A stretch of 49,551 nt of DNA from an uncultured Collinsella sp. (GCA_902464035.1 CABQHT010000009.1:1-49551), one strand, 5' to 3'. Shown: positions 39,828 through 47,384, counted from the stretch's first letter. Translations and numbers: made by a program. The notes: generated by a model from the letters alone, not told the origin.

Positions 39828-40961
39828 CTAGTTCGTTTTGCCCATCAGCGTGATGCGGATGGTTGGATGGGTGTACTCGTCAAACTCGTCCTCGGGATCC
39901 GTGTCAAACGAGTAATACGCTTTGATGGGGTCGTCACTCGTCCTGATAGAGATTCTCTCGTAGAGCGAGCCGTTCAAAAAAGCCTGCCTAAACTCTTCGG
40001 GGAGCTTCTGCGGTGCTAGGAGCTCGGGGCTTGCGGTCTTGACGTCTATGGTTTGGACAGCAGAGGAAAGCGCGTCAAGGTCGAGCTCGATACGGGCAAG
40101 GTTGTCCTCGAGGCTCGCGTCGGGGTCAATCTCTGCCGCGTAGCTCACTTCCGTGAGCGTTCCCTTGTTGTCAAAATCCATGTACGTATAGGTCTTTTGG
40201 GTATCGGAGTCGCCGTCGTGCAGATAACCGCGGACGTGATAGCCGTAATCTTGATATCGCTCGTAGGGGTCATCGGCGGACACGTACTCGCATGAGGGCT
40301 CTAATGCCTTGCGTGCGATGGCGATCTGCTCGGCCGCGGCCGCGGCGTTCTCCTGCATCTCGATGTTTCCCTGCGCCAGCTGCGGGATATAGGCGCCGCA
40401 TACGATCGCGAGGGGCAGCGCCACAAGCGCGACGACCCACTTCTTTGCACGGGGGATAGGCACGCCACAGGCCTCTGCCACGGCCTTTGCGTTGGCGAAG
40501 CTCTCGGCAAGCACATCTGCCGCGGTGGCGACGGCGCCTACGGCAGCGGCGACCTCTGCCGCGCCGCCCAGGTTGCGCGCGGTCTCGTTGTCACTGTTCC
40601 TGAGCAGGCGCGCGGCGGCCTGCGTGCCAACAACGCCTGCGATCTGTGCCGAGCGGTCTTTCTCGCTCTGCTCGACGGCGAGCCGGTACTGCATTTCCTT
40701 CCACTGCTTGCCACGCATGCCAAAGCGCGGGGCGAGAGCGCAGTAGCAGAATATAACGAGCTCGATGGCGGTGAGCACCAAGGCGGTCATCATGCCTGTC
40801 TCATGGAGGCCTTCGTGATGGAAGACGATGTCGTCGATCATTTCGAAGGGAATGATCGATAAGGGCAGCACGAATGCCATGGCAAGCGCCGCGCCGGCAA
40901 CCTTTGGGCAAATGCAGTATCGCTGGATGCGCTTACGTTCTTGTTCGGAGAGTGTTGCCAT
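39828..40961 (-). CDS. Hypothetical membrane protein
   Basis: A 377-residue protein with AAGGACC before ATG 40961. It has two N-terminal membrane helices (VAGAALAMAFVLPLSIIPFE; MMTALVLTAIELVIFCYCAL), an Ala-rich helical inside segment (95-165), a third helix (WVVALVALPLAIVCGAYIPQ) and a soluble C-terminal region (about 200-377) that would be outside, with alternating strands (KTYTYMDFDNKGTLTEVSYA; YERISIRT). No family is recognised. It stands alone between the ABC exporter and the Dus gene. Confidence 0.75.
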   Translation of the reverse strand: MATLSEQERKRIQRYCICPKVAGAALAMAFVLPLSIIPFEMIDDIVFHHEGLHETGMMTALVLTAIELVIFCYCALAPRFGMRGKQWKEMQYRLAVEQSEKDRSAQIAGVVGTQAAARLLRNSDNETARNLGGAAEVAAAVGAVATAADVLAESFANAKAVAEACGVPIPRAKKWVVALVALPLAIVCGAYIPQLAQGNIEMQENAAAAAEQIAIARKALEPSCEYVSADDPYERYQDYGYHVRGYLHDGDSDTQKTYTYMDFDNKGTLTEVSYAAEIDPDASLEDNLARIELDLDALSSAVQTIDVKTASPELLAPQKLPEEFRQAFLNGSLYERISIRTSDDPIKAYYSFDTDPEDEFDEYTHPTIRITLMGKTN

Positions 40962-41164
40962 AGCTGGTCCTTGGAGTCGTGGCGGTCGTTGTGGCGCGAT
41001 GCCGTCATATGTGACTCAGTATAGAGAATCCCGCCATCGGTGAGCGCAGGTCATACGGCAAAAGTGCCACGACTGCCCTGGTTTAGAGCGGGTGCTCCTG
41101 TGCCCACGCGATGATGCCGCCCGATACGTATGTGTGCCAAAATAAGCACTCGTATGATGATTTG

Positions 41165-41199
41165 CAATGTGACAAAGGGACTGTCCCTTTGTCACATTG
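41165..41199. repeat. Palindromic repeat, copy 4 (Dus leader)
   Basis: CAATGTGACAAAGGGAC-T-GTCCCTTTGTCACATTG, perfect over 17-base arms, ends 13 bases before the Dus start codon. In the RNA this hairpin would sit directly before the ribosome site and may affect translation. The other features of the 40962-41211 gap are unremarkable. Confidence 0.88.
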
Positions 41200-41211
41200 A
41201 GTTGAGAGTGG

Positions 41212-42171
41212 ATGTTGATGTATTTATCGCTGGCCCCTATGGAGGGGATTACCGGGCATGTGTTCCGTCGCGTGCATGCGGAGTGCTTCGGTGCGCTCGA
41301 TTGTTATTACACGCCGTTTTTGCCTCCGCCACGGGTGGGCAACCGCTTTGGCGGCAAGGCGTTCAAAGAGGTCGATCCCGCCAATAACCAGGGGCTCAAC
41401 GTGGTGCCTCAGCTGATGTCCAAGAACGCGGACGAGTTTGTGTGGGCGGCGCAGGTGCTCGCCGACATGGGTTACCGCGAGGTCAATCTCAACCTTGGCT
41501 GCCCCTCGGGCACGGTTGTCGCCAAGGGGAAGGGTTCGGGCTTTCTGCGCAACTTGGATGAGCTCGAGGTGTTCTTGAGCGACGTGTGCGAGCGCTCGCC
41601 ATTGCCGGTGTCGGTCAAGACCAGACTGGGGTTGGAAAGCGACGACGAATACGAGCGTGTGCTTGACCTCTATTGCCGCATGCCGCTGGCAGAGCTGATC
41701 GTGCATCCGCGTGTGCAAAAGGACCGCTATACGGGCTCGCCGCGCAAAGAGTTTTACGGCGAGACACTGGATCGGGCGCCGTTTCCCGTGGCCTACAACG
41801 GCGACATCTTTGATCTTGAGGACATGGATGAGCTGGTAGAGGCCTATCCCGGAACGCGCCACGTAATGTTGGGACGCGGCCTGCTTGCGAACCCCGCGCT
41901 GGCTCGCATGGTTGCCGGCGGCCCTGCTGCTACGGCAGCTGAGCTGCAGCGCTTCCACGACACGCTGTTTGCGGCGTATGCAGAAGAGATTGGCGGCAAC
42001 GCGGTCTTCCGCATGAAGGAGTGGTGGTTCTACGCCAAGTGCGCCTTCGCCGATCCCGCTAACGTTCACAAAATCGTGCGCAAGACCAAAAAGGTAGACG
42101 AATACCGCGCCGCCGTCGAGCGCGTCTTTCGTGAGCAGCCGCTCGCGCCCATAGCCCGCTTTTGCGGCTAA
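41212..42171 (+). CDS. dus: tRNA-dihydrouridine synthase
   Basis: A 319-residue FMN enzyme. It starts MLMYLSLAPMEGITGHVFRR; PMEG is the FMN-binding N-terminal motif. NLNLGCPSGTVVAKGKGSGF contains the catalytic Cys (about 98), followed by VSVKTRLG, IVHPRVQKDRYTG, VAYNGDI and MLGRGLLANP, all canonical. It reduces uridine in the D-loop of tRNAs using NADPH. MY at the third residue (ATG 41218) is an alternative start. GAGAGTGG precedes the chosen one, and a palindromic repeat lies immediately upstream. Confidence 0.93.
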   Translation: MLMYLSLAPMEGITGHVFRRVHAECFGALDCYYTPFLPPPRVGNRFGGKAFKEVDPANNQGLNVVPQLMSKNADEFVWAAQVLADMGYREVNLNLGCPSGTVVAKGKGSGFLRNLDELEVFLSDVCERSPLPVSVKTRLGLESDDEYERVLDLYCRMPLAELIVHPRVQKDRYTGSPRKEFYGETLDRAPFPVAYNGDIFDLEDMDELVEAYPGTRHVMLGRGLLANPALARMVAGGPAATAAELQRFHDTLFAAYAEEIGGNAVFRMKEWWFYAKCAFADPANVHKIVRKTKKVDEYRAAVERVFREQPLAPIARFCG

Positions 42172-42173
42172 AT

Positions 42174-42326
42174 GTAGTCGTTGGGGACGTTCTTAATGTA
42201 GCCGTTGGGGACGTTCTTAAACGACTAGTCATTCAAGAACGTTCCCAATGACTATGTTGTAAAAGCTGTACGTCAGCATTCAAAGATGTCAAAAAATGCC
42301 GACTTTGGATGCTGACGTACATGTTT
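42174..42326. repeat. Dispersed hairpin repeat, copy A
   Basis: It begins with two tandem copies of GTAGTCGTTGGGGACGTTCT, of which the second pairs with AAGAACGTTCCCAA (42235-42248). A second long hairpin follows: GTACGTCAGCATTCAAAG (42268-42285) with CTTTGGATGCTGACGTAC (42303-42320), 18-bp arms. It lies between the convergent Dus and SirTM genes and matches 46571-46770 at most positions. Confidence 0.85.
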
Positions 42327-42346
42327 ATGAGACAGTATTGTCTTTG

Positions 42347-43231
42347 CTATCTGACGGCTTGGACGGCAAGTGCGTCCAGCACGCGCCCTGCGTCGGCGTT
42401 GATTAGAATGCTGCGATCGGCGATTTCTGCCGGAGCGACTGCCTCGCCAAGGTTAACGCACGCGTACGTGGCGCGCTCGTTTTTGGCTGTCATCTGCCAA
42501 AACGGATACTTGATGATGACGGGCGTATTGCCGCCCACGCCAAGCTCCAAGAACAGAATGCGCATATTGCTGTGACGGCGCAGGAAATCCTGGTAGCGAT
42601 TGGCCGCAGTGTACCACCCCTTATCCTGCACAAACGTATCGTCGGCGCGCAGGTTCATCGTGAGCGGGGAGCCACAATGGGGGCAACGGGGCACTAGCGC
42701 AGAAGGAATGCGCAGGTCTTCTTGGGCGGCGACCATGTAATGTACGAGCTCTTCGTTGTCCCAAGTTTCCTGACAGCAGGGCTTGCTGCACTGGAATAGA
42801 CCATAGTCGCCCTGCGTGTAAAAGAGTCGCTGTTTATCAAAACCGGCGCGTTGGAAGCAATGGTCTACGTTTGTGGTCAGCACAAAGTAATCTCGGTCGC
42901 GCAGCAGGCCCAAAAGCTGTTCGTAGATGGGCTTGGGTATGGGGTCATATCGGTTGCACATAATGTAGCGGCTCCAAAACGCCCAGTACTCCTCGAGCGA
43001 ATCATAGGGATAGAAACCGCCGGAATACATATCGGTAAAGCCGTAACGTGCGGCGAAGTCACCAAAGAGCTTCTCGAAACGCTTGCCCGAATAGGTGTAT
43101 CCGGCGGCGGTCGAGAGCCCTGCTCCGGCACCGATTACCGCGGCGTCAGATGCATCGAGTGCGACTCGGAGCTTATCGATTTGTTTGGAGAAGGCTGCGG
43201 TAGATTGCCTCGTCAGACGCGAGAAAAACAT
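42347..43231 (-). CDS. Class M sirtuin (SirTM), protein ADP-ribosyltransferase
   Basis: A 294-residue protein closely matching SirTM enzymes: VIGAGAGLSTAAGYTYSGKR (32-51), FGDFAARYGFTDMYSGGFYP, EYWAFWSRYI, LTTNVDHCFQRAGFDK (Asn 121), YTQGDYGLFQC with Gln 140 in place of the catalytic His, zinc ligands at Cys 148, 152/153, 183 and 186, and LELGVGGNTPVIIKYPFWQM. Known: SirTMs mono-ADP-ribosylate a lipoylated carrier protein and the paired macrodomain removes the mark, in oxidative-stress operons. Its start (AAGGTGAT upstream) overlaps the macrodomain gene by 59 bases. The usual carrier (GcvH-L) and lipoate ligase genes are not next to it. Confidence 0.92.
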   Translation of the reverse strand: MFFSRLTRQSTAAFSKQIDKLRVALDASDAAVIGAGAGLSTAAGYTYSGKRFEKLFGDFAARYGFTDMYSGGFYPYDSLEEYWAFWSRYIMCNRYDPIPKPIYEQLLGLLRDRDYFVLTTNVDHCFQRAGFDKQRLFYTQGDYGLFQCSKPCCQETWDNEELVHYMVAAQEDLRIPSALVPRCPHCGSPLTMNLRADDTFVQDKGWYTAANRYQDFLRRHSNMRILFLELGVGGNTPVIIKYPFWQMTAKNERATYACVNLGEAVAPAEIADRSILINADAGRVLDALAVQAVR

Positions 43232-43958
43232 TGAAGATCACCTTAAGGTTGGGGTCGTTATGGTCTAGATGATGACGAACGGTATCGATGGCCACGCGCG
43301 CGGCGGCATCTTGCGGATAACCAAACACGCCCGTCGAGATGCAGCAGAATGCAAGCGTGCCGAGTCCTCGGCGTGTCGCTTCTTCCAGGCAGCTGGTGTA
43401 GCAGCGGCGTAGCAGCAATTCCTCGCGCGGGCCAGGCTTATGGCTGGGCACGATGGGGCCGATGGTGTGGAAAACGTAGCTGCTGGGCAGGTTGAACGCC
43501 GGTGTGACCTTGACACGCGCCGTTGGTTCCTCGTGCCCCTGCTCGTCCATGAGATTGGCGCACGCCAGACGTAGCTGCATGCCGGCGTAGGTGTGGATGG
43601 CGTTGTCGATGCAGCGATGTCCCGGCACAAAGCAGCCGAGCATTTGGCTGTTGGCGGCATTGACGATGACGTCGGCCTTAAGCAGTGTAATGTCGCCGCG
43701 CCAGATGGCAACGCGACCGCGGTAGGGGAGCGTGCCGGCATCGGTCGCTCCGCCGCGCTCAAGAAGGCGCTGCTGCAAGTAGGCGTCTTGAATGTCGAGC
43801 GTCTCGGCCGCAAACGCCTCGGGCGGGCGTACGTTCATAAGGGCTCTGAGCAAATCGCGTTGTTCGTTGGCTCCGACAGGTACAGCAATGCTGCGCCCGT
43901 CTGGCCGCTCATCGAGCAATGCCTTGATAAGCCAAACACGGCGCTCTGCCTGATTCAT
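43173..43958 (-). CDS. Zinc-containing macrodomain ADP-ribosyl hydrolase
   Basis: A 261-residue protein, GGAGG before ATG 43958. After an N-terminal helical part (1-80) comes the macrodomain: WRGDITLLKADVIVNAANSQ, then MLGCFVPGHRCIDNAIHTYA, whose Cys/His/Cys set marks the zinc-dependent subgroup paired with SirTMs, then YVFHTIGPIV, LGTLAFCCISTGVFGYPQ. Known: it removes ADP-ribose from proteins modified by the partner sirtuin. It is the first gene of a two-gene operon with the overlapping SirTM gene. Confidence 0.93.
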   Translation of the reverse strand: MNQAERRVWLIKALLDERPDGRSIAVPVGANEQRDLLRALMNVRPPEAFAAETLDIQDAYLQQRLLERGGATDAGTLPYRGRVAIWRGDITLLKADVIVNAANSQMLGCFVPGHRCIDNAIHTYAGMQLRLACANLMDEQGHEEPTARVKVTPAFNLPSSYVFHTIGPIVPSHKPGPREELLLRRCYTSCLEEATRRGLGTLAFCCISTGVFGYPQDAAARVAIDTVRHHLDHNDPNLKVIFNVFLASDEAIYRSLLQTNR

Positions 43959-44033
43959 GGCCGACCTCCTGTTCGATTGAGATGGTTTCGCTCGACAGTA
44001 GTGTGCGGCCTAACTCGTTTCTTCAAAAGAAGG

Positions 44034-44076
44034 CACAAAAAGGTAAGCGCCGTGGAGTGGTATGCCCCACGGCGCT
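44034..44076 (-). terminator. Rho-independent terminator of the HxlR gene
   Basis: AGCGCCGTGG (44046-44055) pairs with CCACGGCGCT (44067-44076); on the minus strand TACCTTTTTG follows. It is 24 bases after the HxlR stop. Confidence 0.85.
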
Positions 44077-44099
44077 CAATTTGCAAGAGTGCGCGGCTG

Positions 44100-44432
44100 T
44101 TAGGCGTTTCGCACGAGCTGTTGATAGTCGGTGCCCCACTCCACTAGGGAATCGATGATGGGCATAAGGCTGTGCCCCAGCTCACTGAGTGCGTATTCGG
44201 TGCGGATGGGTGTCTCGGGGATGACGGTGCGCGTGATGAGGCCCGCGGTATCCATTTCCTTAAGGTTGGACGAAAGCACCTTTTGGCTAATGCCGGGAAT
44301 AGCGCGGTGCAGTGCGTTGAAGCCCATGGGATGGTTAATGAGCTGCTGGATGATATAGATCTTCCACTTGTTGCCAAAGAGTTGAAAACACGTGGCAACA
44401 GGGCAGGGAGGCAGTTCTTCTTTGGTAAGCAT
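44100..44432 (-). CDS. HxlR-family transcriptional regulator
   Basis: A 110-residue winged-helix protein: CPVATCFQLFGNKWKIYIIQ, the conserved CP...LiGGKWk-like start with two Cys, then FNALHRAIPGISQKVLSSNL (recognition helix region) and the wing VIPETPIRTEYALSELG. Known: HxlR regulators respond to aldehydes, quinones or thiol stress and usually control a neighbour. It is divergent from the repeat-peptide / radical SAM cluster across about 200 bases, making that a candidate target. GAGGAGTC precedes the start. Confidence 0.92.
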   Translation of the reverse strand: MLTKEELPPCPVATCFQLFGNKWKIYIIQQLINHPMGFNALHRAIPGISQKVLSSNLKEMDTAGLITRTVIPETPIRTEYALSELGHSLMPIIDSLVEWGTDYQQLVRNA

Positions 44433-44631
44433 GGAGACTCCTCAATCGTGTGGACAGCTTACATTTTCGCAGCCGCTATCGCTTGTGGCTACTACTTACC
44501 TTTTAGTAACCGGCTAATAGATTGGTGCCTTCTTTTGGTCGTTGCGCGCTTTTTGCATGATGCATATAGACGCAAAGAGCGTCAAAAACTGGATGGCTTC
44601 GCCCAGCTATCCTCGACCGAAAGGAAATACC

Positions 44632-44832
44632 ATGTCCGAGAATCTCGAGAACGTCGCCGCTTTCGCCTCCTGCGGTACCGCCGATCCTGCGCCCGCTTGC
44701 GGCTCCGCCGACCCCAAGGCCGCTCCCGCTTGCGGCTCTGCCGATCCGGCTGCCGCTCCTGCCTGCGGCTCCGCCGATCCTGCGGCTGCCCCTGCCTGCG
44801 GCACCGCTTGCGGCGCTGCGGACGCTCAGTAA
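44632..44832 (+). CDS. Repeat Cys peptide, candidate RiPP precursor (ACGX type)
   Basis: A 66-residue peptide with AAAGGAAATACC before ATG 44632. After a short leader, MSENLENVAAFAS, come 11-residue repeats of the form ACGSADP(K/A)AAP. Six cysteines stand at 14, 23, 34, 45, 56 and 60; five are followed by Asp at the fourth position (CX3D), one by Cys (CX3C). Known: CX3D peptides such as freyrasin carry thioether bonds from Cys to the Asp beta-carbon made by radical SAM enzymes (ranthipeptides), and an 'ACGX' peptide plus SPASM enzyme family has been described in family databases. A radical SAM/SPASM gene lies two genes downstream. Confidence 0.85.
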   Translation: MSENLENVAAFASCGTADPAPACGSADPKAAPACGSADPAAAPACGSADPAAAPACGTACGAADAQ

Positions 44833-44856
44833 GCAATCGCTAGGAAGGGACTCGTA

Positions 44857-45477
44857 ATGGATGCTCAGACTTGCCTCAAAAAGATGCAGCTTGCCGGGAC
44901 GCTCTCTCTGGCAACCGTGGACGAAAGTGGCGCACCGCAAATTCGCTGCGTGAGCGCTGTCCATTACGAGCCCCGTGCTATCTACTTTCTCACGGCACGT
45001 GGCAAGGAGATGGCTCGTCAGCTTATGGCCGATGGGCGTGTCCAAACGCTCGTTCACACGCGGTTTAACGAGATGATCCGCATGTCCGGCGTTGCCACCC
45101 CCGTCTCGGATTCCGAGCAAGTTCACTGGCGCGACGTGATTTACGCCGAGCAGCCGTATCTTGCTAACGTTTATCCCGGTGATACGCGCGAGATCAACAT
45201 CATCTTTAAGGTTGAGAACATAGTGCTCGACTACTTTAACCTGGGAGTTCATCCCATCGAGCGCGCGGTCTTTACCTTGGACGAGAGCATGGCACCTGTG
45301 CCCGCCAAGGGTTTCTGCATCGATGCCGATGCGTGTATCGGTTGCGGCACCTGCCTTGAGCACTGCCCGCAGAAGTGCATCGAGCCGGGAGACTCATATC
45401 GCATAGAGCCCGAGCACTGCCTGCATTGCGGTGCCTGTGCCGAGAATCGCCCCGTCGGCGCCGTTGCGCGCCTGTAG
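44857..45477 (+). CDS. PNPOx-like flavin protein fused to a ferredoxin domain
   Basis: A 206-residue protein 24 bases after the peptide gene, AGGAAGGGAC upstream. Residues 1-140 are a split-barrel PNPOx-like flavin domain (LAGTLSLATVDESGAPQIRC, IYFLTARGKEMARQL). The C-terminal part has two ferredoxin-like motifs: CIGCGTCLEHCPQKCIE, complete with an extra Cys, and HCLHCGACAENRPVGAV, where the fourth Cys is replaced by Arg. It could feed electrons to the radical SAM enzyme of the same operon or reduce the product. The link is inferred from gene order. Confidence 0.85.
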   Translation: MDAQTCLKKMQLAGTLSLATVDESGAPQIRCVSAVHYEPRAIYFLTARGKEMARQLMADGRVQTLVHTRFNEMIRMSGVATPVSDSEQVHWRDVIYAEQPYLANVYPGDTREINIIFKVENIVLDYFNLGVHPIERAVFTLDESMAPVPAKGFCIDADACIGCGTCLEHCPQKCIEPGDSYRIEPEHCLHCGACAENRPVGAVARL

Positions 45478-45523
45478 CCCAAATACCATCATCAGTTTCA
45501 ACATCGACCAAGGGAGTCCCACG

Positions 45524-46570
45524 ATGCAAAAGCCTGCGTTTGCCTTCCAATGGCATATTACGGATGAATGCGATCAGCGTTGCAAGCATTGCTATATTTT
45601 TGCCAACGGTGCCTGCGCCGGTTTTAAGCGCATGCCGTGGGAACAAATGGTCCAGGTCGTCGACCAGGCCCAGGCGCTCTGCGAGCGCATCGGTCGTCAG
45701 CCGTACTTTTACGTTACGGGCGGCGACCCCATTCTTCATCCCGATTTTTGGCGCCTTGTCGAGCTCCTGCACGAGCGCGGTTTTATGTGGTGCGTGATGG
45801 GCAATCCGTTCCATCTGACCGACGAGGTCTGCGCTCGCATGAAAGAGCTGGGTTGTCGCAAATACCAGCTCTCGCTTGATGGACTCGAGATAACGCACGA
45901 TTACTTCCGTAAACCCGGCTCGTTTGTCGAGACCTTGCGTGCGATTGGGTGCCTTAAGCGCGCGGGTATCTGGGTTGCCGTTATGAACACGGTTTCGAGT
46001 ATGAATGCCGCCGAGCTGCCGCAGCTCATTGACCTTGTGGCAAGCCTCGAAGTCGACGTGTTCGCTTTTGGACGATACTGCCCCACCTCGGGCCAAAAGC
46101 GTGATGAGTTCCATCTGGAGCCGCTGGAATATCGCGACGTGCTGCTGGCCGCGCAAGAGCGTATGGAGTTTCACCAGGCTGCGGGCTGCAAAACGTTCTT
46201 CCAGCTCAAAGATCACCTGTGGACGCTTCTTTTGTGGGAGCAGGGCAAATTCACCATCCCCATGAGCGCCAAGCCTGGCATGATCTATGACGGCTGCCAT
46301 TGCGGTACGGGCCATATGACGGTGCTGCCTACGGGCGACGTCTATGCATGTCGCCGCATGGAGAGCAAGGTGGGCAACGTTGCCGAGAACACGCTCGAGG
46401 AGCTGTTCTTTTCGCCGCAGATGGAGGCAAAGCGCGACTTTAAAAAGTTCAAGAAGTGCTCCAAATGCGGGCTTTTCGGCTGGTGCCGAGGCTGCCCCGC
46501 TGTGGCGTATGGTTACACAGGCGATATGTACGAAGCCGATCCTCAGTGCTGGAAAGAGATCGAGAAATAG
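45524..46570 (+). CDS. Radical SAM/SPASM peptide maturase (ACGX system-like)
   Basis: A 348-residue enzyme; AAGGGAG 8 bases before ATG 45524 sets the start. The radical SAM cluster is CDQRCKHC (Cys 16, 20, 23), with TGGDPILHPDFW as the SAM-binding GGE-like motif. The C-terminal SPASM region binds further 4Fe-4S clusters: GCHCGTGHMTVLPTGDVYAC, CSKCGLFGWCRGCPAVAYGY and DPQCW. Known: such enzymes make thioether or C-C cross-links in ribosomal peptides. It has no separate RRE-like N-terminal extension. Its neighbour is the six-Cys repeat peptide, its presumed substrate. Confidence 0.9.
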   Translation: MQKPAFAFQWHITDECDQRCKHCYIFANGACAGFKRMPWEQMVQVVDQAQALCERIGRQPYFYVTGGDPILHPDFWRLVELLHERGFMWCVMGNPFHLTDEVCARMKELGCRKYQLSLDGLEITHDYFRKPGSFVETLRAIGCLKRAGIWVAVMNTVSSMNAAELPQLIDLVASLEVDVFAFGRYCPTSGQKRDEFHLEPLEYRDVLLAAQERMEFHQAAGCKTFFQLKDHLWTLLLWEQGKFTIPMSAKPGMIYDGCHCGTGHMTVLPTGDVYACRRMESKVGNVAENTLEELFFSPQMEAKRDFKKFKKCSKCGLFGWCRGCPAVAYGYTGDMYEADPQCWKEIEK

Positions 46571-46770
46571 GGTAGTCACTGGGGACGCACTTAAATGAGT
46601 GGTCATTCAAGGGTAGTCGTTGGGGACGTTCTTAAACGGCTAGTCATTCAAGAACGTTCCCAACGGCTGTGTTGTTGAAGAACGCCCCCAACGACTATGT
46701 TGCAAAAAGCTGTACGCCAGCATCCGAAGATGTCGAAAAATGTCGACTTTGGATGCTGACGTACACGTTT
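46571..46770. repeat. Dispersed hairpin repeat, copy B
   Basis: It contains GTAGTCGTTGGGGACGTTCT with its inverted partner, an extra unit (GTTGTTGAAGAACGCCCCCA) not in copy A, and the hairpin GTACGCCAGCATCCGAAG / CTTTGGATGCTGACGTAC. Like copy A it lies between two convergent genes. Where the two copies differ, several changes keep the stems paired. Confidence 0.85.
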
Positions 46771-46785
46771 GGGTTCGGCGGGGGA

Positions 46786-47052
46786 CTAGGCAATCATTGC
46801 ATCGAGCGTAATGAGCTCTCTGAGTCGCTCCGTGCGTGTTTGTCCATGACGCTTCGCCTTTGCGTCAAACGCTTCAAGAACCGATTCACCCACACGTGCC
46901 GACAAAACAACGCTTGGCTCATCGGAGATCGGCGGCCTTCCCAACTTGATGGTGCGACCCTTTGGCCACTCATCTTTTTCGTATGCCTCCGAGGCCTTTT
47001 CCAGCTCTCCGGGAGCAAACCCCATCATCTTCTCGAGCTGCTTAGCGTCCAT
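46786..47052 (-). CDS. Antitoxin with ribbon-helix-helix-like C-terminus
   Basis: An 88-residue protein, MDAKQLEKMMGFAPGELEKA onwards; AGGAGGCGCT directly before ATG 47052 sets the start. The last 45 residues (SVVLSARVGESVLEAFDAKA, KRHGQTRTERLRELITLDAM) are a ribbon-helix-helix domain with the usual 'v.l.ar..e..l..f...a...G.sRse.lRe.i'. The middle (WPKGRTIKLGRP) is the likely toxin-contacting part. It is 8 bases after the presumed toxin gene, and its DNA-binding half should recognise the palindrome at 47339-47366. Confidence 0.75.
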   Translation of the reverse strand: MDAKQLEKMMGFAPGELEKASEAYEKDEWPKGRTIKLGRPPISDEPSVVLSARVGESVLEAFDAKAKRHGQTRTERLRELITLDAMIA

Positions 47053-47060
47053 AGCGCCTC

Positions 47061-47327
47061 CTATCGATCGATCCCGATTTCTCTGAGCACCTTGCGCGTA
47101 GGAGGGACAAGGGCGTGGTAAATGATGTAACCATCTCGATCGGGGCAACATCGAGCGACGAGCTCCATGAGACGACTTCTTCTATCAAGTCCAACGAGAA
47201 CGTAATCGATGCCTCCATTTTCAAGATCACGCCTGAACCATGCGAAAGCGGAGTTCCAGGCGCATCTAATATCCGTCTCCGTCAGCCCGTGTTTGAGGGC
47301 ATGGGGGTGGATCGCAATGAGCTCCAT
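47061..47327 (-). CDS. Toxin of a type II pair (actinobacterial, BrnT/RelE-like)
   Basis: An 88-residue protein, MELIAIHPHALKHGLTETDI onwards; AGAGG 6 bases before ATG 47327 sets the start. HALKHGLTETDIRCAW followed by YVLVGLDRRSRLMELVAR and GYIIYHALVPPTRKVLREIG has the layout of small toxins that begin 'H...HGv...dI..a' and end in 'v.HA...t.k.l'; these are RNase-type partners of RHH antitoxins. The family link is by pattern only. Its gene precedes the antitoxin, and the promoter carries an 11-base-arm palindrome. Confidence 0.65.
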   Translation of the reverse strand: MELIAIHPHALKHGLTETDIRCAWNSAFAWFRRDLENGGIDYVLVGLDRRSRLMELVARCCPDRDGYIIYHALVPPTRKVLREIGIDR

Positions 47328-47338
47328 AAGGGCCTCTC

Positions 47339-47366
47339 TTTTTGTATACAGTTTTGTAGACAAAAA
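47339..47366. promoter_or_regulatory. Operator palindrome of the toxin-antitoxin pair
   Basis: Arms TTTTTGTATAC (47339-47349) and GTAGACAAAAA (47356-47366) are inverted copies with one mismatch and a 6-base centre. It lies 12 bases upstream of the toxin start, as expected for autoregulation by the antitoxin. Confidence 0.65.
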
Positions 47367-47384
47367 TGCAAGCAGTTAATACTG

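Noticed and set aside
44560..44842. Basic repeat-rich frames on both strands across the Cys-peptide gene.
   Set aside because: They are frame shadows created by the tandem DNA repeat; only the plus-strand frame with a ribosome site and MSENLENVAAF leader is sensible.
42174..46770. CRISPR-like array from the repeated hairpins.
   Set aside because: Only two distant copies with internal hairpins; there are no regular spacers and no cas genes.
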